In this document: in pieces, positions 1 through 6,255 of the stretch
Numbering within the stretch: position 1 is the first letter of the stretch
Layout of the letters: each line of letters begins with the position of its first letter
Source of the DNA: Micromonosporaceae bacterium
GTDB lineage: Bacteria; Actinomycetota; Actinomycetes; Mycobacteriales; Micromonosporaceae
DNA: 16,209 nucleotides
NCBI GenBank assembly: GCA_017354595.1
Contig: JAFMQQ010000021.1
Span: forward strand, 1 to 16,209
Reading direction: 5' to 3'
Made by a program: the position numbers and the translations under genes
Notes under the pieces: generated by a model
Database searches by the model: none
Seen by the model: only the letters and a program-made list of their open reading frames with translations
What the model was told of the DNA's origin: nothing

Positions 1-127
1 GTCGGCGCCGCCGCGGCGCGTCGGCCGGCCCGGCCCCGGGGGGCTCGGCCGGTTTGGGGACCTCGGCCGTCTCCCGGACCTCGGCCCCGGTCGATTCCGC
101 TGCGCTGCTTGGGACGTCGTCGGTCAC
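1..127 (-). CDS. 5' end of an unidentified protein, cut by the window edge
   Basis: A minus-strand reading frame opens with GTG at 127 and runs without a stop to the window edge, giving 42 codons. It begins MTDDVPSSAAESTG and continues as an acidic, Pro/Ala-rich segment that ends in a run of arginines. About 88% of third codon positions are G or C, which suits a real actinobacterial gene. A disordered acidic N-terminus followed by a basic cluster is common just before the first membrane helix of actinobacterial membrane proteins, but that part lies outside the window. There is no Shine-Dalgarno sequence; a TAGGAT hexamer ends 8 bases before the GTG, so the message may be leaderless. The gene lies downstream of lysE on the same strand. 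I do not recognise the product. Confidence 0.5.
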   Translation of the reverse strand, partial: MTDDVPSSAAESTGAEVRETAEVPKPAEPPGAGPADAPRRRR

Positions 128-135
128 GGCGAGCG

Positions 136-141
136 ATCCTA
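136..141 (-). promoter_or_regulatory. Candidate -10 element of the partial gene at the left edge
   Basis: TAGGAT reads on the minus strand and fits the TANNNT consensus. Eight bases separate it from the GTG at 127, so transcription could start at or within a base or two of the start codon. No convincing -35 hexamer lies 17-18 bases upstream. The site falls in the 50 bp gap after the lysE stop. Confidence 0.4.
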
Positions 142-177
142 GCCGTCACAAGGCGCCCCGCGGAAGTGCACCGGCCG

Positions 178-825
178 TCACACCCGCGCCCGGGCCGGTA
201 CCTCGCGGGCGAGCATCACCGCCACCGTGCCGAGCAGCGAGCCGGTGATCCGCCGCTGCCACACCGTCCAGCGTGGCTTCAAGCGCAGTAGCCCGGAGAC
301 CGACCCGGCGGCCATGATGATGGCCGCGTTGACGGTCAGGCTGACACCCACCTGGATCGCCCCGAGTGCGAACCCTTGGGCGATGGTGCTTCCGCGGCCG
401 GGATTGATGAACTGCGGAATCAGCGCGAGGTAGATGATGGCTGTCTTGGGGTTGAGCAGGTTGGTGACCAATCCCATCCGGAACAGTCGCCACCGCGAGT
501 CCCGCGGTAGCTCGCGCGCCTCGAAGATGCCGTGCCCGCCCGGCTTGACCGCCTGCCAGGCAAGGTAGGCGAGGTACCCGGCACCGACCGCCTTGAAGCC
601 GATGTACAGCCACGGTACGGCGACGAAGACCACCGCGAGGCCGAGGTTCGCCAGCGTCATGTAGATCGCGAAGCCGGCGGCCGTGCCGCCGAGCGAGACC
701 AGTCCGGCGACCGGCCCCTGGCTGACGCTGCGCGAGACCAGATACATCATGTTTGGCCCGGGCGTGAGTACCATGCCGAGCGCGGTCAACGCCATGCCGA
801 GCATCGCCGCGGTGGAGAGTCCCAT
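178..825 (-). CDS. LysE/RhtB-family amino acid exporter
   Basis: This 215-residue polytopic membrane protein resembles the LysE/RhtB translocators, which export amino acids or their analogues across the cytoplasmic membrane. The diagnostic N-terminal motif LTPGPNMMYLVSRS is present near residues 20-33. Further signatures are GAGYLAYLAWQA in the third helix and NLLNPKTAIIYLALIPQF in the middle. About six hydrophobic segments can be drawn, and the length is normal for the family (about 205-220). The ATG at 825 was chosen because family members start just before this first helix and a GGCAGG sequence precedes it. An ATG at 891 would add 22 atypical residues and swallow an inverted repeat. The substrate cannot be told from sequence. 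The gene is transcribed away from the toxin-antitoxin remnant. Confidence 0.9.
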   Translation of the reverse strand: MGLSTAAMLGMALTALGMVLTPGPNMMYLVSRSVSQGPVAGLVSLGGTAAGFAIYMTLANLGLAVVFVAVPWLYIGFKAVGAGYLAYLAWQAVKPGGHGIFEARELPRDSRWRLFRMGLVTNLLNPKTAIIYLALIPQFINPGRGSTIAQGFALGAIQVGVSLTVNAAIIMAAGSVSGLLRLKPRWTVWQRRITGSLLGTVAVMLAREVPARARV

Positions 826-834
826 CCGGTCAGC

Positions 835-883
835 CTGCCAACCGGGGCGGCTCGCGCAAATGGTCCGGCTCACAGGTTGGCAG
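835..883. promoter_or_regulatory. Inverted repeat upstream of the lysE-type gene
   Basis: CTGCCAACC at 835-843 is perfectly complementary to GGTTGGCAG at 875-883, with 31 bases between the arms. It sits just upstream of the exporter start at 825. LysE-type genes are often controlled by LysR- or Lrp-type regulators that bind dyads, so an operator is possible. No regulator gene lies next to it, and a 9 bp match could be chance. Confidence 0.35.
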
Positions 884-899
884 TTGGACATGGCAGGCG

Positions 900-1016
900 G
901 GCGAGCGGGAGGCCGACGCCGACATCGCCTCGGGTCGAGGCAGGGTGTTCCGCAGCGACGAGGAGTTCCTCGCCGCCCTCGACGCGGCCATCACCGACCC
1001 GTCCGCCCTGCACTGA
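900..1016 (+). pseudogene. Truncated antitoxin remnant (C-terminal part only)
   Basis: Frame 3 encodes GEREADADIASGRGRVFRS followed by DEEFLAALDAAITDPSALH and a TGA at 1014-1016. The pattern 'READxDIAxGRxxxFxSxEEFLAAL' is typical of the C-terminal tail of Phd/YefM-like type II antitoxins. Upstream the frame stays open, but it reads through the lysE promoter region and shows no DNA-binding N-terminal domain, so the front half is missing. The last base before the TGA overlaps what was probably the toxin start, as in intact toxin-antitoxin operons. The left boundary is approximate. Identification rests on remembered family patterns, not on a search. Confidence 0.55.
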
Positions 1017-1151
1017 GCCCGACCTACCAGCCCGAGCCAACGTTCATCCGGGACTACGCCCAACTCACCCCAGAGCAACGAGCAGATTCCGGGCGAGCCA
1101 CATGTCGTCTGGCGTCGCATCGGTACCCACGACGTATTCCGCCAGCCGTAG
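1013..1151 (+). pseudogene. RelE/ParE-like toxin gene with internal deletion
   Basis: Two pieces of a RelE-like toxin are recognisable. From 1013 (frame 2) the sequence reads SPTYQPEPTFIRDYAQLTPEQR, which resembles the N-terminus of about 100-residue actinobacterial RelE-like toxins. From about 1086 (frame 3) it reads PGEPHVVWRRIGTHDVFRQP and a TAG at 1149-1151, resembling the C-terminus of the same proteins. The roughly 50 residues expected between them are absent and the two pieces lie in different frames, so an internal deletion has destroyed the gene. The expected start overlapping the antitoxin stop as ATGA now reads CTGA, a further lesion. No functional product is expected. Confidence 0.65.
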
Positions 1152-1165
1152 CGGCGCCTCAGCGG

Positions 1166-1196
1166 TGGGCCGGAGCCTCGGCGAGGCTCCGGCCCA
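1166..1196 (-). terminator. Strong hairpin terminator downstream of glnA
   Basis: TGGGCCGGAGCCT (1166-1178) pairs perfectly with AGGCTCCGGCCCA (1184-1196) around a 5-base loop, a 13 bp stem. It lies 17 bases past the glnA stop. There is no U-tract, which is usual for actinobacterial terminators. It could also stop plus-strand transcription from the toxin-antitoxin remnant. Confidence 0.85.
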
Positions 1197-1213
1197 TAGT
1201 CCTGTGTGGACGG

Positions 1214-2638
<1,425 letters not shown>

Positions 2639-2642
2639 CAGA

Positions 2643-2649
2643 TCCTCCT
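2643..2649 (-). promoter_or_regulatory. Ribosome binding site that fixes the TTG start of glnA
   Basis: AGGAGGA reads on the minus strand, 4 bases from the TTG at 2638. No ATG or GTG lies at a suitable distance in the frame, and the encoded N-terminus MFANPEELLRYV matches relatives, so TTG is the likely start. Confidence 0.8.
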
Positions 2650-2716
2650 GGCTATGCGGAGTTTGGCAATAGCGTCAACGTCGCTGGTGAACTCGCCGCG
2701 ACGTTATGACCAAGGC

Positions 2717-2754
2717 GTTGCCCGACCGTGTCTCGATTGTTTCTGTCGTGTTAC
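2717..2754 (-). promoter_or_regulatory. GlnR operator upstream of glnA
   Basis: On the minus strand the site reads GTAAC-N6-GAAAC-N6-GACAC-N6-GCAAC. The published actinobacterial GlnR box is gTnAC-N6-GaAAC repeated with 6-base gaps, so two complete a-b pairs are present in the right phase. A TAACGT hexamer (2701-2706), a candidate -10, lies 10 bases downstream, so the box covers the -35 region, which has no TTGACA match. This layout suits nitrogen-dependent activation of glnA by GlnR. The transcript would have a leader of about 55 bases. Confidence 0.85.
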
Positions 2755-2769
2755 AAGGCCGTGGACCGG

Positions 2770-3465
2770 TCAGCGGCCACGCATCGCACGGAAGGCACCC
2801 TTGGGTGGGCGCATGTTCTTCGGGATCGCGCCCTTGGGCATCTGCGGCCGGGCCGTCAGCGCCTTGAGGCGGGTCTCCAACGCGTTGACCTCTCTGCCCG
2901 TGATCGTACGCGGAAGCCGCATGAGAGTTGACCGCAACTTCGCGATCGGCAGCTCGCCTTCCCCCTCGCCTACCACGTAGTCGCGCATCTCCACCGAGCC
3001 GATCACCTTGGAGATGCGTCGCTTCTCCTGCCCCAGCAGCGACCGGACCCGGGCCGGGCTGCCCTCGGCGAGCAGGATCACGCCGGGCCGGCCGATCACC
3101 AGGTGCACCATGTCGAACTGCGTGGTCGAGGCGATGGCGGGAGTCACCCGCCAGTCGCCGCGCCAGGTCTCGATCAGCTGTGCCGCGGCGCCCGGCTGTC
3201 CGGTCGCCTCGACCATCATCGCCTTGTTCGCCCGCATGTTCAGGATGATCAGGACGAGCAGCACACCGAGGAGCACGCCGGCCGGAACCCAGATCCAGCC
3301 GAAGCCCAGCACGGCCAGCACGATCGCGGCCGCCAGCGGTACCGCTAGGGCGACGGCGACCAGGGGTACGAAGAGCCGGTCGCGCTTCGCGGTGAACGAG
3401 AAGACCATCCCGATCTGCTTAAGCCGGTTGCGGAAGGAAACCTTCTCGTCTGCTGCCTTGGCCAT
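2770..3465 (-). CDS. DUF4191 family membrane protein
   Basis: This 231-residue protein belongs to the actinobacterial DUF4191 family (Rv2219-like), which I know as a conserved neighbour of lipA and glnA without an assigned function. A short basic cytoplasmic N-terminus (RNRLKQIGMVFSFTAKRD) leads into two adjacent membrane helices at about residues 32-52 and 54-76, followed by a soluble C-terminal domain of about 150 residues. That domain contains HLVIGRPGVILLAEG and a basic tail that ends FRAMRGR. It starts at ATG 3465, 20 bases after the lipA stop, without a clear Shine-Dalgarno sequence. A TAGACT hexamer ends exactly 6 bases before the ATG, which suggests an internal leaderless promoter besides read-through from lipA. 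Confidence 0.88.
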   Translation of the reverse strand: MAKAADEKVSFRNRLKQIGMVFSFTAKRDRLFVPLVAVALAVPLAAAIVLAVLGFGWIWVPAGVLLGVLLVLIILNMRANKAMMVEATGQPGAAAQLIETWRGDWRVTPAIASTTQFDMVHLVIGRPGVILLAEGSPARVRSLLGQEKRRISKVIGSVEMRDYVVGEGEGELPIAKLRSTLMRLPRTITGREVNALETRLKALTARPQMPKGAIPKNMRPPKGAFRAMRGR

Positions 3466-3471
3466 GCCAGC

Positions 3472-3500
3472 AGTCTAGTGCCGGTTCAGCCGCCGCCGGT
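3472..3500 (-). promoter_or_regulatory. Candidate leaderless promoter of the DUF4191 gene
   Basis: The minus strand reads ACCGGC (3495-3500), 17 bases, TAGACT (3472-3477), 6 bases, then ATG at 3465. The -35 part lies inside the last codons of lipA (Gly-Thr-Gly), so it may be coincidental. The -10 position fits a transcript that begins at the start codon. Confidence 0.45.
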
Positions 3501-4439
3501 GCCGGCCGCAGCGCCGGCGCGTGCCGCCAGCGCCTGCTGGTACAGCCGCCCCGCGCGGTACGAGGAGCGCACCAGAGGTCCGCTCAGCACGCCGAGGAAG
3601 CCGATCGCCTCGGCCTGTTCGCGCAGCTCGACGAACTCGGCCGGGGTGACCCACCGCTGCACCGGATGGTGCCGCGGCGTGGGGCGAAGGTATTGCGTCA
3701 GGGTGAGCAGGTCGCAGCCGGCCTCGTGCAGCTCGTGCATCGCCTCCGAGATCTCCGCGCGCTCTTCGCCGAGGCCGAGGATCAGGTTGGACTTGGTGAC
3801 CAGCCCGGCGGCGCGCGCCTGGGTGAGTACGTCGAGCGAGCGCTCGTAGCGGAAGCCCGGCCGGATCCGCTTGAAGATCCGTGGCACCGTCTCCACGTTG
3901 TGCGCGAGCACCTGTGGCCGGGCGCCGAAGACCTCGCCGAGCAGCGTGGGCTCGGCGTTGAAGTCGGGGATGAGCAGTTCCACGCCGCAGTCGGGGACCA
4001 GCTTGTGGATCTGCCGTACGGTCTCGGCGTAGAGCCAGGCGCCGCCGTCGGGCAGGTCGTCCCGGGCGACCCCGGTGACCGTCGCGTACCGCAGGCCCAT
4101 GCTGCGTACCGACTCGGCCACCCGGCGCGGCTCGTCCGCGTCGAACTCGGCCGGCTTGCCGGTGTCGATCTGGCAGAAGTCGCACCGCCGGGTGCACTGG
4201 TCGCCACCGATCAGGAAGGTCGCCTCCCGATCCTCCCAACACTCGTAGATGTTGGGGCAGCCCGCCTCCTGGCAGACGGTGTGCAGACCCTCCCGGGCAA
4301 CCAGGCCGCGCAGTTGGGTGAAGTGTGGCCCCATCGTCGCCCTGACCTTGATCCACGGCGGCTTGCGCTCGATCGGAGTCTGCGCATTGCGAGCCTCGAT
4401 GCGCAGCATCCGACGGCCTTCGGGAACGACAGCGGTCAC
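3486..4439 (-). CDS. lipA: Lipoyl synthase (radical SAM)
   Basis: LipA inserts two sulfur atoms into protein-bound octanoyl groups to complete the lipoyl cofactor of 2-oxo acid dehydrogenases and the glycine cleavage system. All signatures are present: the auxiliary-cluster motif CQEAGCPNIYEC (Cys56, Cys61, Cys67), the radical SAM motif CTRRCDFC (Cys82, Cys86, Cys89), and the C-terminal RSSY motif (291-294) whose serine ligates the auxiliary cluster. The 317-residue length is normal. The start is GTG at 4439, giving VTAVVPEGRRMLRIEARN, which matches actinobacterial LipA N-termini; the open frame continues to 4661 but that part is unlike LipA. No Shine-Dalgarno sequence precedes it and TATGCT ends 6 bases before the GTG, so the message may be leaderless. 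It is followed by the DUF4191 gene and diverges from the Clp-N gene. Confidence 0.97.
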   Translation of the reverse strand: MTAVVPEGRRMLRIEARNAQTPIERKPPWIKVRATMGPHFTQLRGLVAREGLHTVCQEAGCPNIYECWEDREATFLIGGDQCTRRCDFCQIDTGKPAEFDADEPRRVAESVRSMGLRYATVTGVARDDLPDGGAWLYAETVRQIHKLVPDCGVELLIPDFNAEPTLLGEVFGARPQVLAHNVETVPRIFKRIRPGFRYERSLDVLTQARAAGLVTKSNLILGLGEERAEISEAMHELHEAGCDLLTLTQYLRPTPRHHPVQRWVTPAEFVELREQAEAIGFLGVLSGPLVRSSYRAGRLYQQALAARAGAAAGTGGG

Positions 4440-4445
4440 CCGGCG

Positions 4446-4474
4446 AGCATATGCCGAGACGACCGGAAAACGGT
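4446..4474 (-). promoter_or_regulatory. Candidate leaderless promoter of lipA
   Basis: On the minus strand ACCGTT (4469-4474) is followed after 17 bases by TATGCT (4446-4451) and after 6 more by the GTG at 4439. The -10 hexamer fits TANNNT. The -35 is not TTGACA-like but resembles those of lipB and the DUF4191 gene. Confidence 0.5.
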
Positions 4475-4570
4475 CTTCACGGACCCCCTTGGCGACGAGG
4501 CTCACGTTCGTCCCGCCGCCCTCTGGTACGACTCCAATGAAGACGGTTGGCGGCACCGGCGCGATGGTGT

Positions 4571-4617
4571 CGTCAATCTGCAGTTGACGACGCGCGAGCG
4601 TCAAGGCAGGATTGACG
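4571..4617. promoter_or_regulatory. Twin palindromic operator at the Clp-N gene promoter
   Basis: CGTCAA-N7-TTGACG occurs twice with identical arms and identical spacing: at 4571-4589 and at 4599-4617. The dyad centres lie 28 bp apart. The first palindrome ends on the -35 hexamer and the second covers the -10 hexamer up to 2 bases before the ATG. A dimeric repressor that bound both would block transcription. This could be autoregulation by the HTH protein encoded downstream, or control by an outside stress regulator. The arms differ from the HspR HAIR element (CTTGAGT-N7-ACTCAAG). Confidence 0.75.
4584..4612 (+). promoter_or_regulatory. Promoter of the Clp-N gene, leaderless
   Basis: TTGACG (4584-4589), a 17-base spacer and CAGGAT (4607-4612) make a good sigma-70-type promoter. 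Seven bases separate the -10 from the ATG at 4620, so the transcript would start at the start codon. Confidence 0.7.
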
Positions 4618-4619
4618 GC

Positions 4620-5324
4620 ATGCCACCACTCGACGTGAACCTGCAACAACTCATCGAGCAACTCGACACCGACATCGCTACTGGAGACGCTCTGGCGAAG
4701 GTGAGCGAGGCGCGGCTGCGCGCCCGTACCCTCGCCGGAATCGGCGACTCACTGATCGACCATTACGTCACCGCCGCCCGGGCCACCGGCGCCTCGTGGA
4801 GCCAGATCGGCGAGGCGCTCGGGGTCAGCAAGCAGGCCGCGCAGCAGCGCCTGGCCGGAGGCGGCCGGTTCGAGCGGTTCACCGCGCGCGCCCGGCACGT
4901 CGTTGTGGTCGCCCAGGAACGTGCCCGGGTACTCAAGCACGACACCGTCCAGCCGGAGCACGTGCTGCTCGGCCTGCTGCTCGAAGCGGAGGGTATCGCC
5001 GCCAAGGTGATCGGGGCGCTGGCCGGATCGGCGAAGAACGCCACCGCAACCGTTACCAGCGCGCTGACCCCGGGCGAGAGCAACCCGCCCGCGAGCGGGC
5101 ACCTGCCCTTCGGCGATGCCACGAAGCGGGTGATGGAGGAGACCCTCGGCGCGGCGCTGGAGCTGGGGCACAACTACATCGGAACCGAGCACCTCCTGCT
5201 CGGCCTGCTGCGCGCCGGTGACAACCGGGCCGCCGAACTTCTCGGCGGCATGGACATCACCCTGGACCGGGCGCGCGACGCGGTGGTCGCCATCCTGATC
5301 GGCTACCAGCACAAGACCGGCTAG
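4620..5324 (+). CDS. HTH plus Clp N-domain protein without ATPase
   Basis: This 234-residue soluble protein has two parts. Residues about 58-77 (ASWSQIGEALGVSKQAAQQR) look like a helix-turn-helix. Residues about 84-229 contain two Clp-N repeats, marked by ARHVVVVAQ..PEHVLLGLLLEAEG and by RVMEETLGAALELGHNYIGTEHLLLGLL split over the second repeat. Clp-N repeats are the substrate- and adaptor-binding domain of ClpA/ClpC. The AAA+ modules and Walker motifs of those unfoldases are absent, so it cannot unfold proteins itself. Similar stand-alone proteins occur in actinobacteria, annotated only as Clp N-terminal domain proteins. It may link Clp adaptor or substrate recognition to transcription; that is inference. 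The start ATG is 7 bases from a good -10, and twin palindromes overlap the promoter. It diverges from lipA and converges on lipB. Confidence 0.88.
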   Translation: MPPLDVNLQQLIEQLDTDIATGDALAKVSEARLRARTLAGIGDSLIDHYVTAARATGASWSQIGEALGVSKQAAQQRLAGGGRFERFTARARHVVVVAQERARVLKHDTVQPEHVLLGLLLEAEGIAAKVIGALAGSAKNATATVTSALTPGESNPPASGHLPFGDATKRVMEETLGAALELGHNYIGTEHLLLGLLRAGDNRAAELLGGMDITLDRARDAVVAILIGYQHKTG

Positions 5325-5327
5325 TGC

Positions 5328-5419
5328 CAGGACCGGCCGGAGGACAGGACCGGCCAGAGCCAGGACCGGCCAGAGCCAGGACCGGCCGGAGGACAGGACC
5401 GGCGAGGCGCCGGACCGGC
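5328..5419. repeat. Tandem 16-17 bp GC-rich repeats between convergent genes
   Basis: The core CAGGACCGGC recurs at 5328, 5345, 5361, 5377 and 5394 (spacings 17, 16, 16, 17), and a degenerate CGGACCGGC at 5411-5419 runs into the lipB stop. The units alternate between endings GGAGGA and AGAGC. The array fills the whole gap between the Clp-N gene stop (5324) and the lipB stop (5419). Each core contains CCGGC/GGCCGG, which can pair with neighbouring units, so the array may form hairpins and act as a two-way terminator. It has the form of a minisatellite. Confidence 0.88.
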
Positions 5420-6054
5420 TAGCGGAGCAGGCCGTCGAGCAAGGCCTGCACCACCGGCAGCGCCTGCGCGACCGTGACGGTGCGGCCCAGTTCGGCGGAG
5501 AGCGAGCTCACCCCGGCGTCCCTGATGCCACACGGCACGATCCGGTCGAAGACCGACAGGTCGCAGTCGCAGTTGAGGGCGAAGCCATGCATGGTCACGC
5601 CGCGGGCCACCCGGATGCCGATCGCCGCCACCTTGCGCGCCGGGCCGCGCTCGTCCGCCGGTACCCACACCCCGCTGCGCCCCTCGACCCGGCCGGCCGC
5701 AAGTCCCAGCCCGGCGCAGGCCTCGATGAGCAACTGCTCCACCCGGCGCACGTACGCCACCACGTCCACCGGCTCGGCCAGGCGCAGGATCGGGTACCCC
5801 ACCAACTGGCCCGGGCCATGCCAGGTGATCTTCCCGCCACGATCCACATCGATCACCCGGGTACCGTCGACCGGTCGCTCCCAGTCCTCGGTGCGCCTGC
5901 CCGCGGTGTACACGCCCGGGTGCTCCAGGAGCAGCACGGTGTCGCCCGCCCGGCCGTCAGCGACCGCCTCGTGCAGCTCGCGCTGCAGCGCCCATGCCTG
6001 CTCGTAGTCGATCGAACCGAGCCGCCGGACATCCATCACGCTGGTGCTAGTCAC
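5419..6054 (-). CDS. lipB: Octanoyl-[ACP]:protein octanoyltransferase
   Basis: LipB moves octanoate from acyl carrier protein to the lipoyl domains of E2 and GcvH proteins, the step before LipA. The 211-residue protein shows the family motifs LLLEHPGVYTAGRR, DRGGKITWHGPGQLVGYPI, RSGVWVP, ARKVAAIGIRV with catalytic Lys141, HGFALNCDCDL, and VPCGIRDAGVSSL with catalytic Cys175. GTG at 6054 was chosen: it gives VTSTSVMDVRRLGSIDY, close to known LipB N-termini. The open frame up to 6360 adds about 100 residues that match nothing in the family and run through the intergenic region. No Shine-Dalgarno sequence is seen; TACGCT ends 6 bases before the GTG. It converges on the Clp-N gene and diverges from the GH3 gene, whereas lipA is separated from it by the Clp-N gene. 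Confidence 0.96.
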   Translation of the reverse strand: MTSTSVMDVRRLGSIDYEQAWALQRELHEAVADGRAGDTVLLLEHPGVYTAGRRTEDWERPVDGTRVIDVDRGGKITWHGPGQLVGYPILRLAEPVDVVAYVRRVEQLLIEACAGLGLAAGRVEGRSGVWVPADERGPARKVAAIGIRVARGVTMHGFALNCDCDLSVFDRIVPCGIRDAGVSSLSAELGRTVTVAQALPVVQALLDGLLR

Positions 6055-6060
6055 GCTGTG

Positions 6061-6089
6061 AGCGTATCCCGCCAGCCGGGCTGTCCGGT
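6061..6089 (-). promoter_or_regulatory. Candidate leaderless promoter of lipB
   Basis: The minus strand reads ACCGGA (6084-6089), 17 bases, TACGCT (6061-6066), 6 bases, then GTG at 6054. This is the same layout as in front of lipA and the DUF4191 gene. Confidence 0.5.
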
Positions 6090-6101
6090 GCCGATGTTTC
6101 G

Positions 6102-6145
6102 ACACTCCCGCGGCCGGGGCCAACGCACCGTCCATGGTGGAGTGT
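6102..6145. promoter_or_regulatory. Inverted repeat in the lipB-GH3 intergenic region
   Basis: ACACTCC (6102-6108) is complementary to GGAGTGT (6139-6145) across 30 bases. It lies upstream of the GH3 promoter and behind the lipB promoter, so it could be an operator pair for either gene. A 7 bp match is weak evidence. Confidence 0.25.
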
Positions 6146-6169
6146 GCGAGGTGGCGTCGTTTGAAGCCG

Positions 6170-6199
6170 TTGACTTCCGGGTCTTCCTGAGCGTAATTT
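6170..6199 (+). promoter_or_regulatory. Promoter of the GH3-GH10 operon
   Basis: TTGACT (6170-6175) is followed after 18 bases by TAATTT (6194-6199), the most AT-rich stretch in the region. The start codon is 56 bases further on, behind a GAGGAGG ribosome binding site at 6244-6250. A short dyad GAAG-N7-CTTC (6163-6177) overlaps the -35 and may be an operator half. Confidence 0.6.
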
Positions 6200-6255
6200 C
6201 CCACCCGAACCCCGCTGGCCGAATCGTCCCGGCCGGCGCGGTCGAGGAGGCCACC

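Noticed and set aside
3666..4619. Upstream extension of the Clp-N gene
   Set aside because: It is antisense to lipA. ATG 4620 follows a promoter at leaderless distance and begins a normal soluble protein.
4440..4661. Upstream extension of lipA by 74 codons
   Set aside because: The extension runs across the divergent promoter region and is unlike any LipA N-terminus. GTG 4439 gives the usual length and sequence.
5328..5419. CRISPR array
   Set aside because: Repeats are 16-17 bp without unique spacers and no cas genes are near; it is a minisatellite.
5587..6255. Upstream extension of the GH3 gene
   Set aside because: It only mirrors lipB. GTG 6256 has a GAGGAGG at 5 bases and opens a proper signal peptide.
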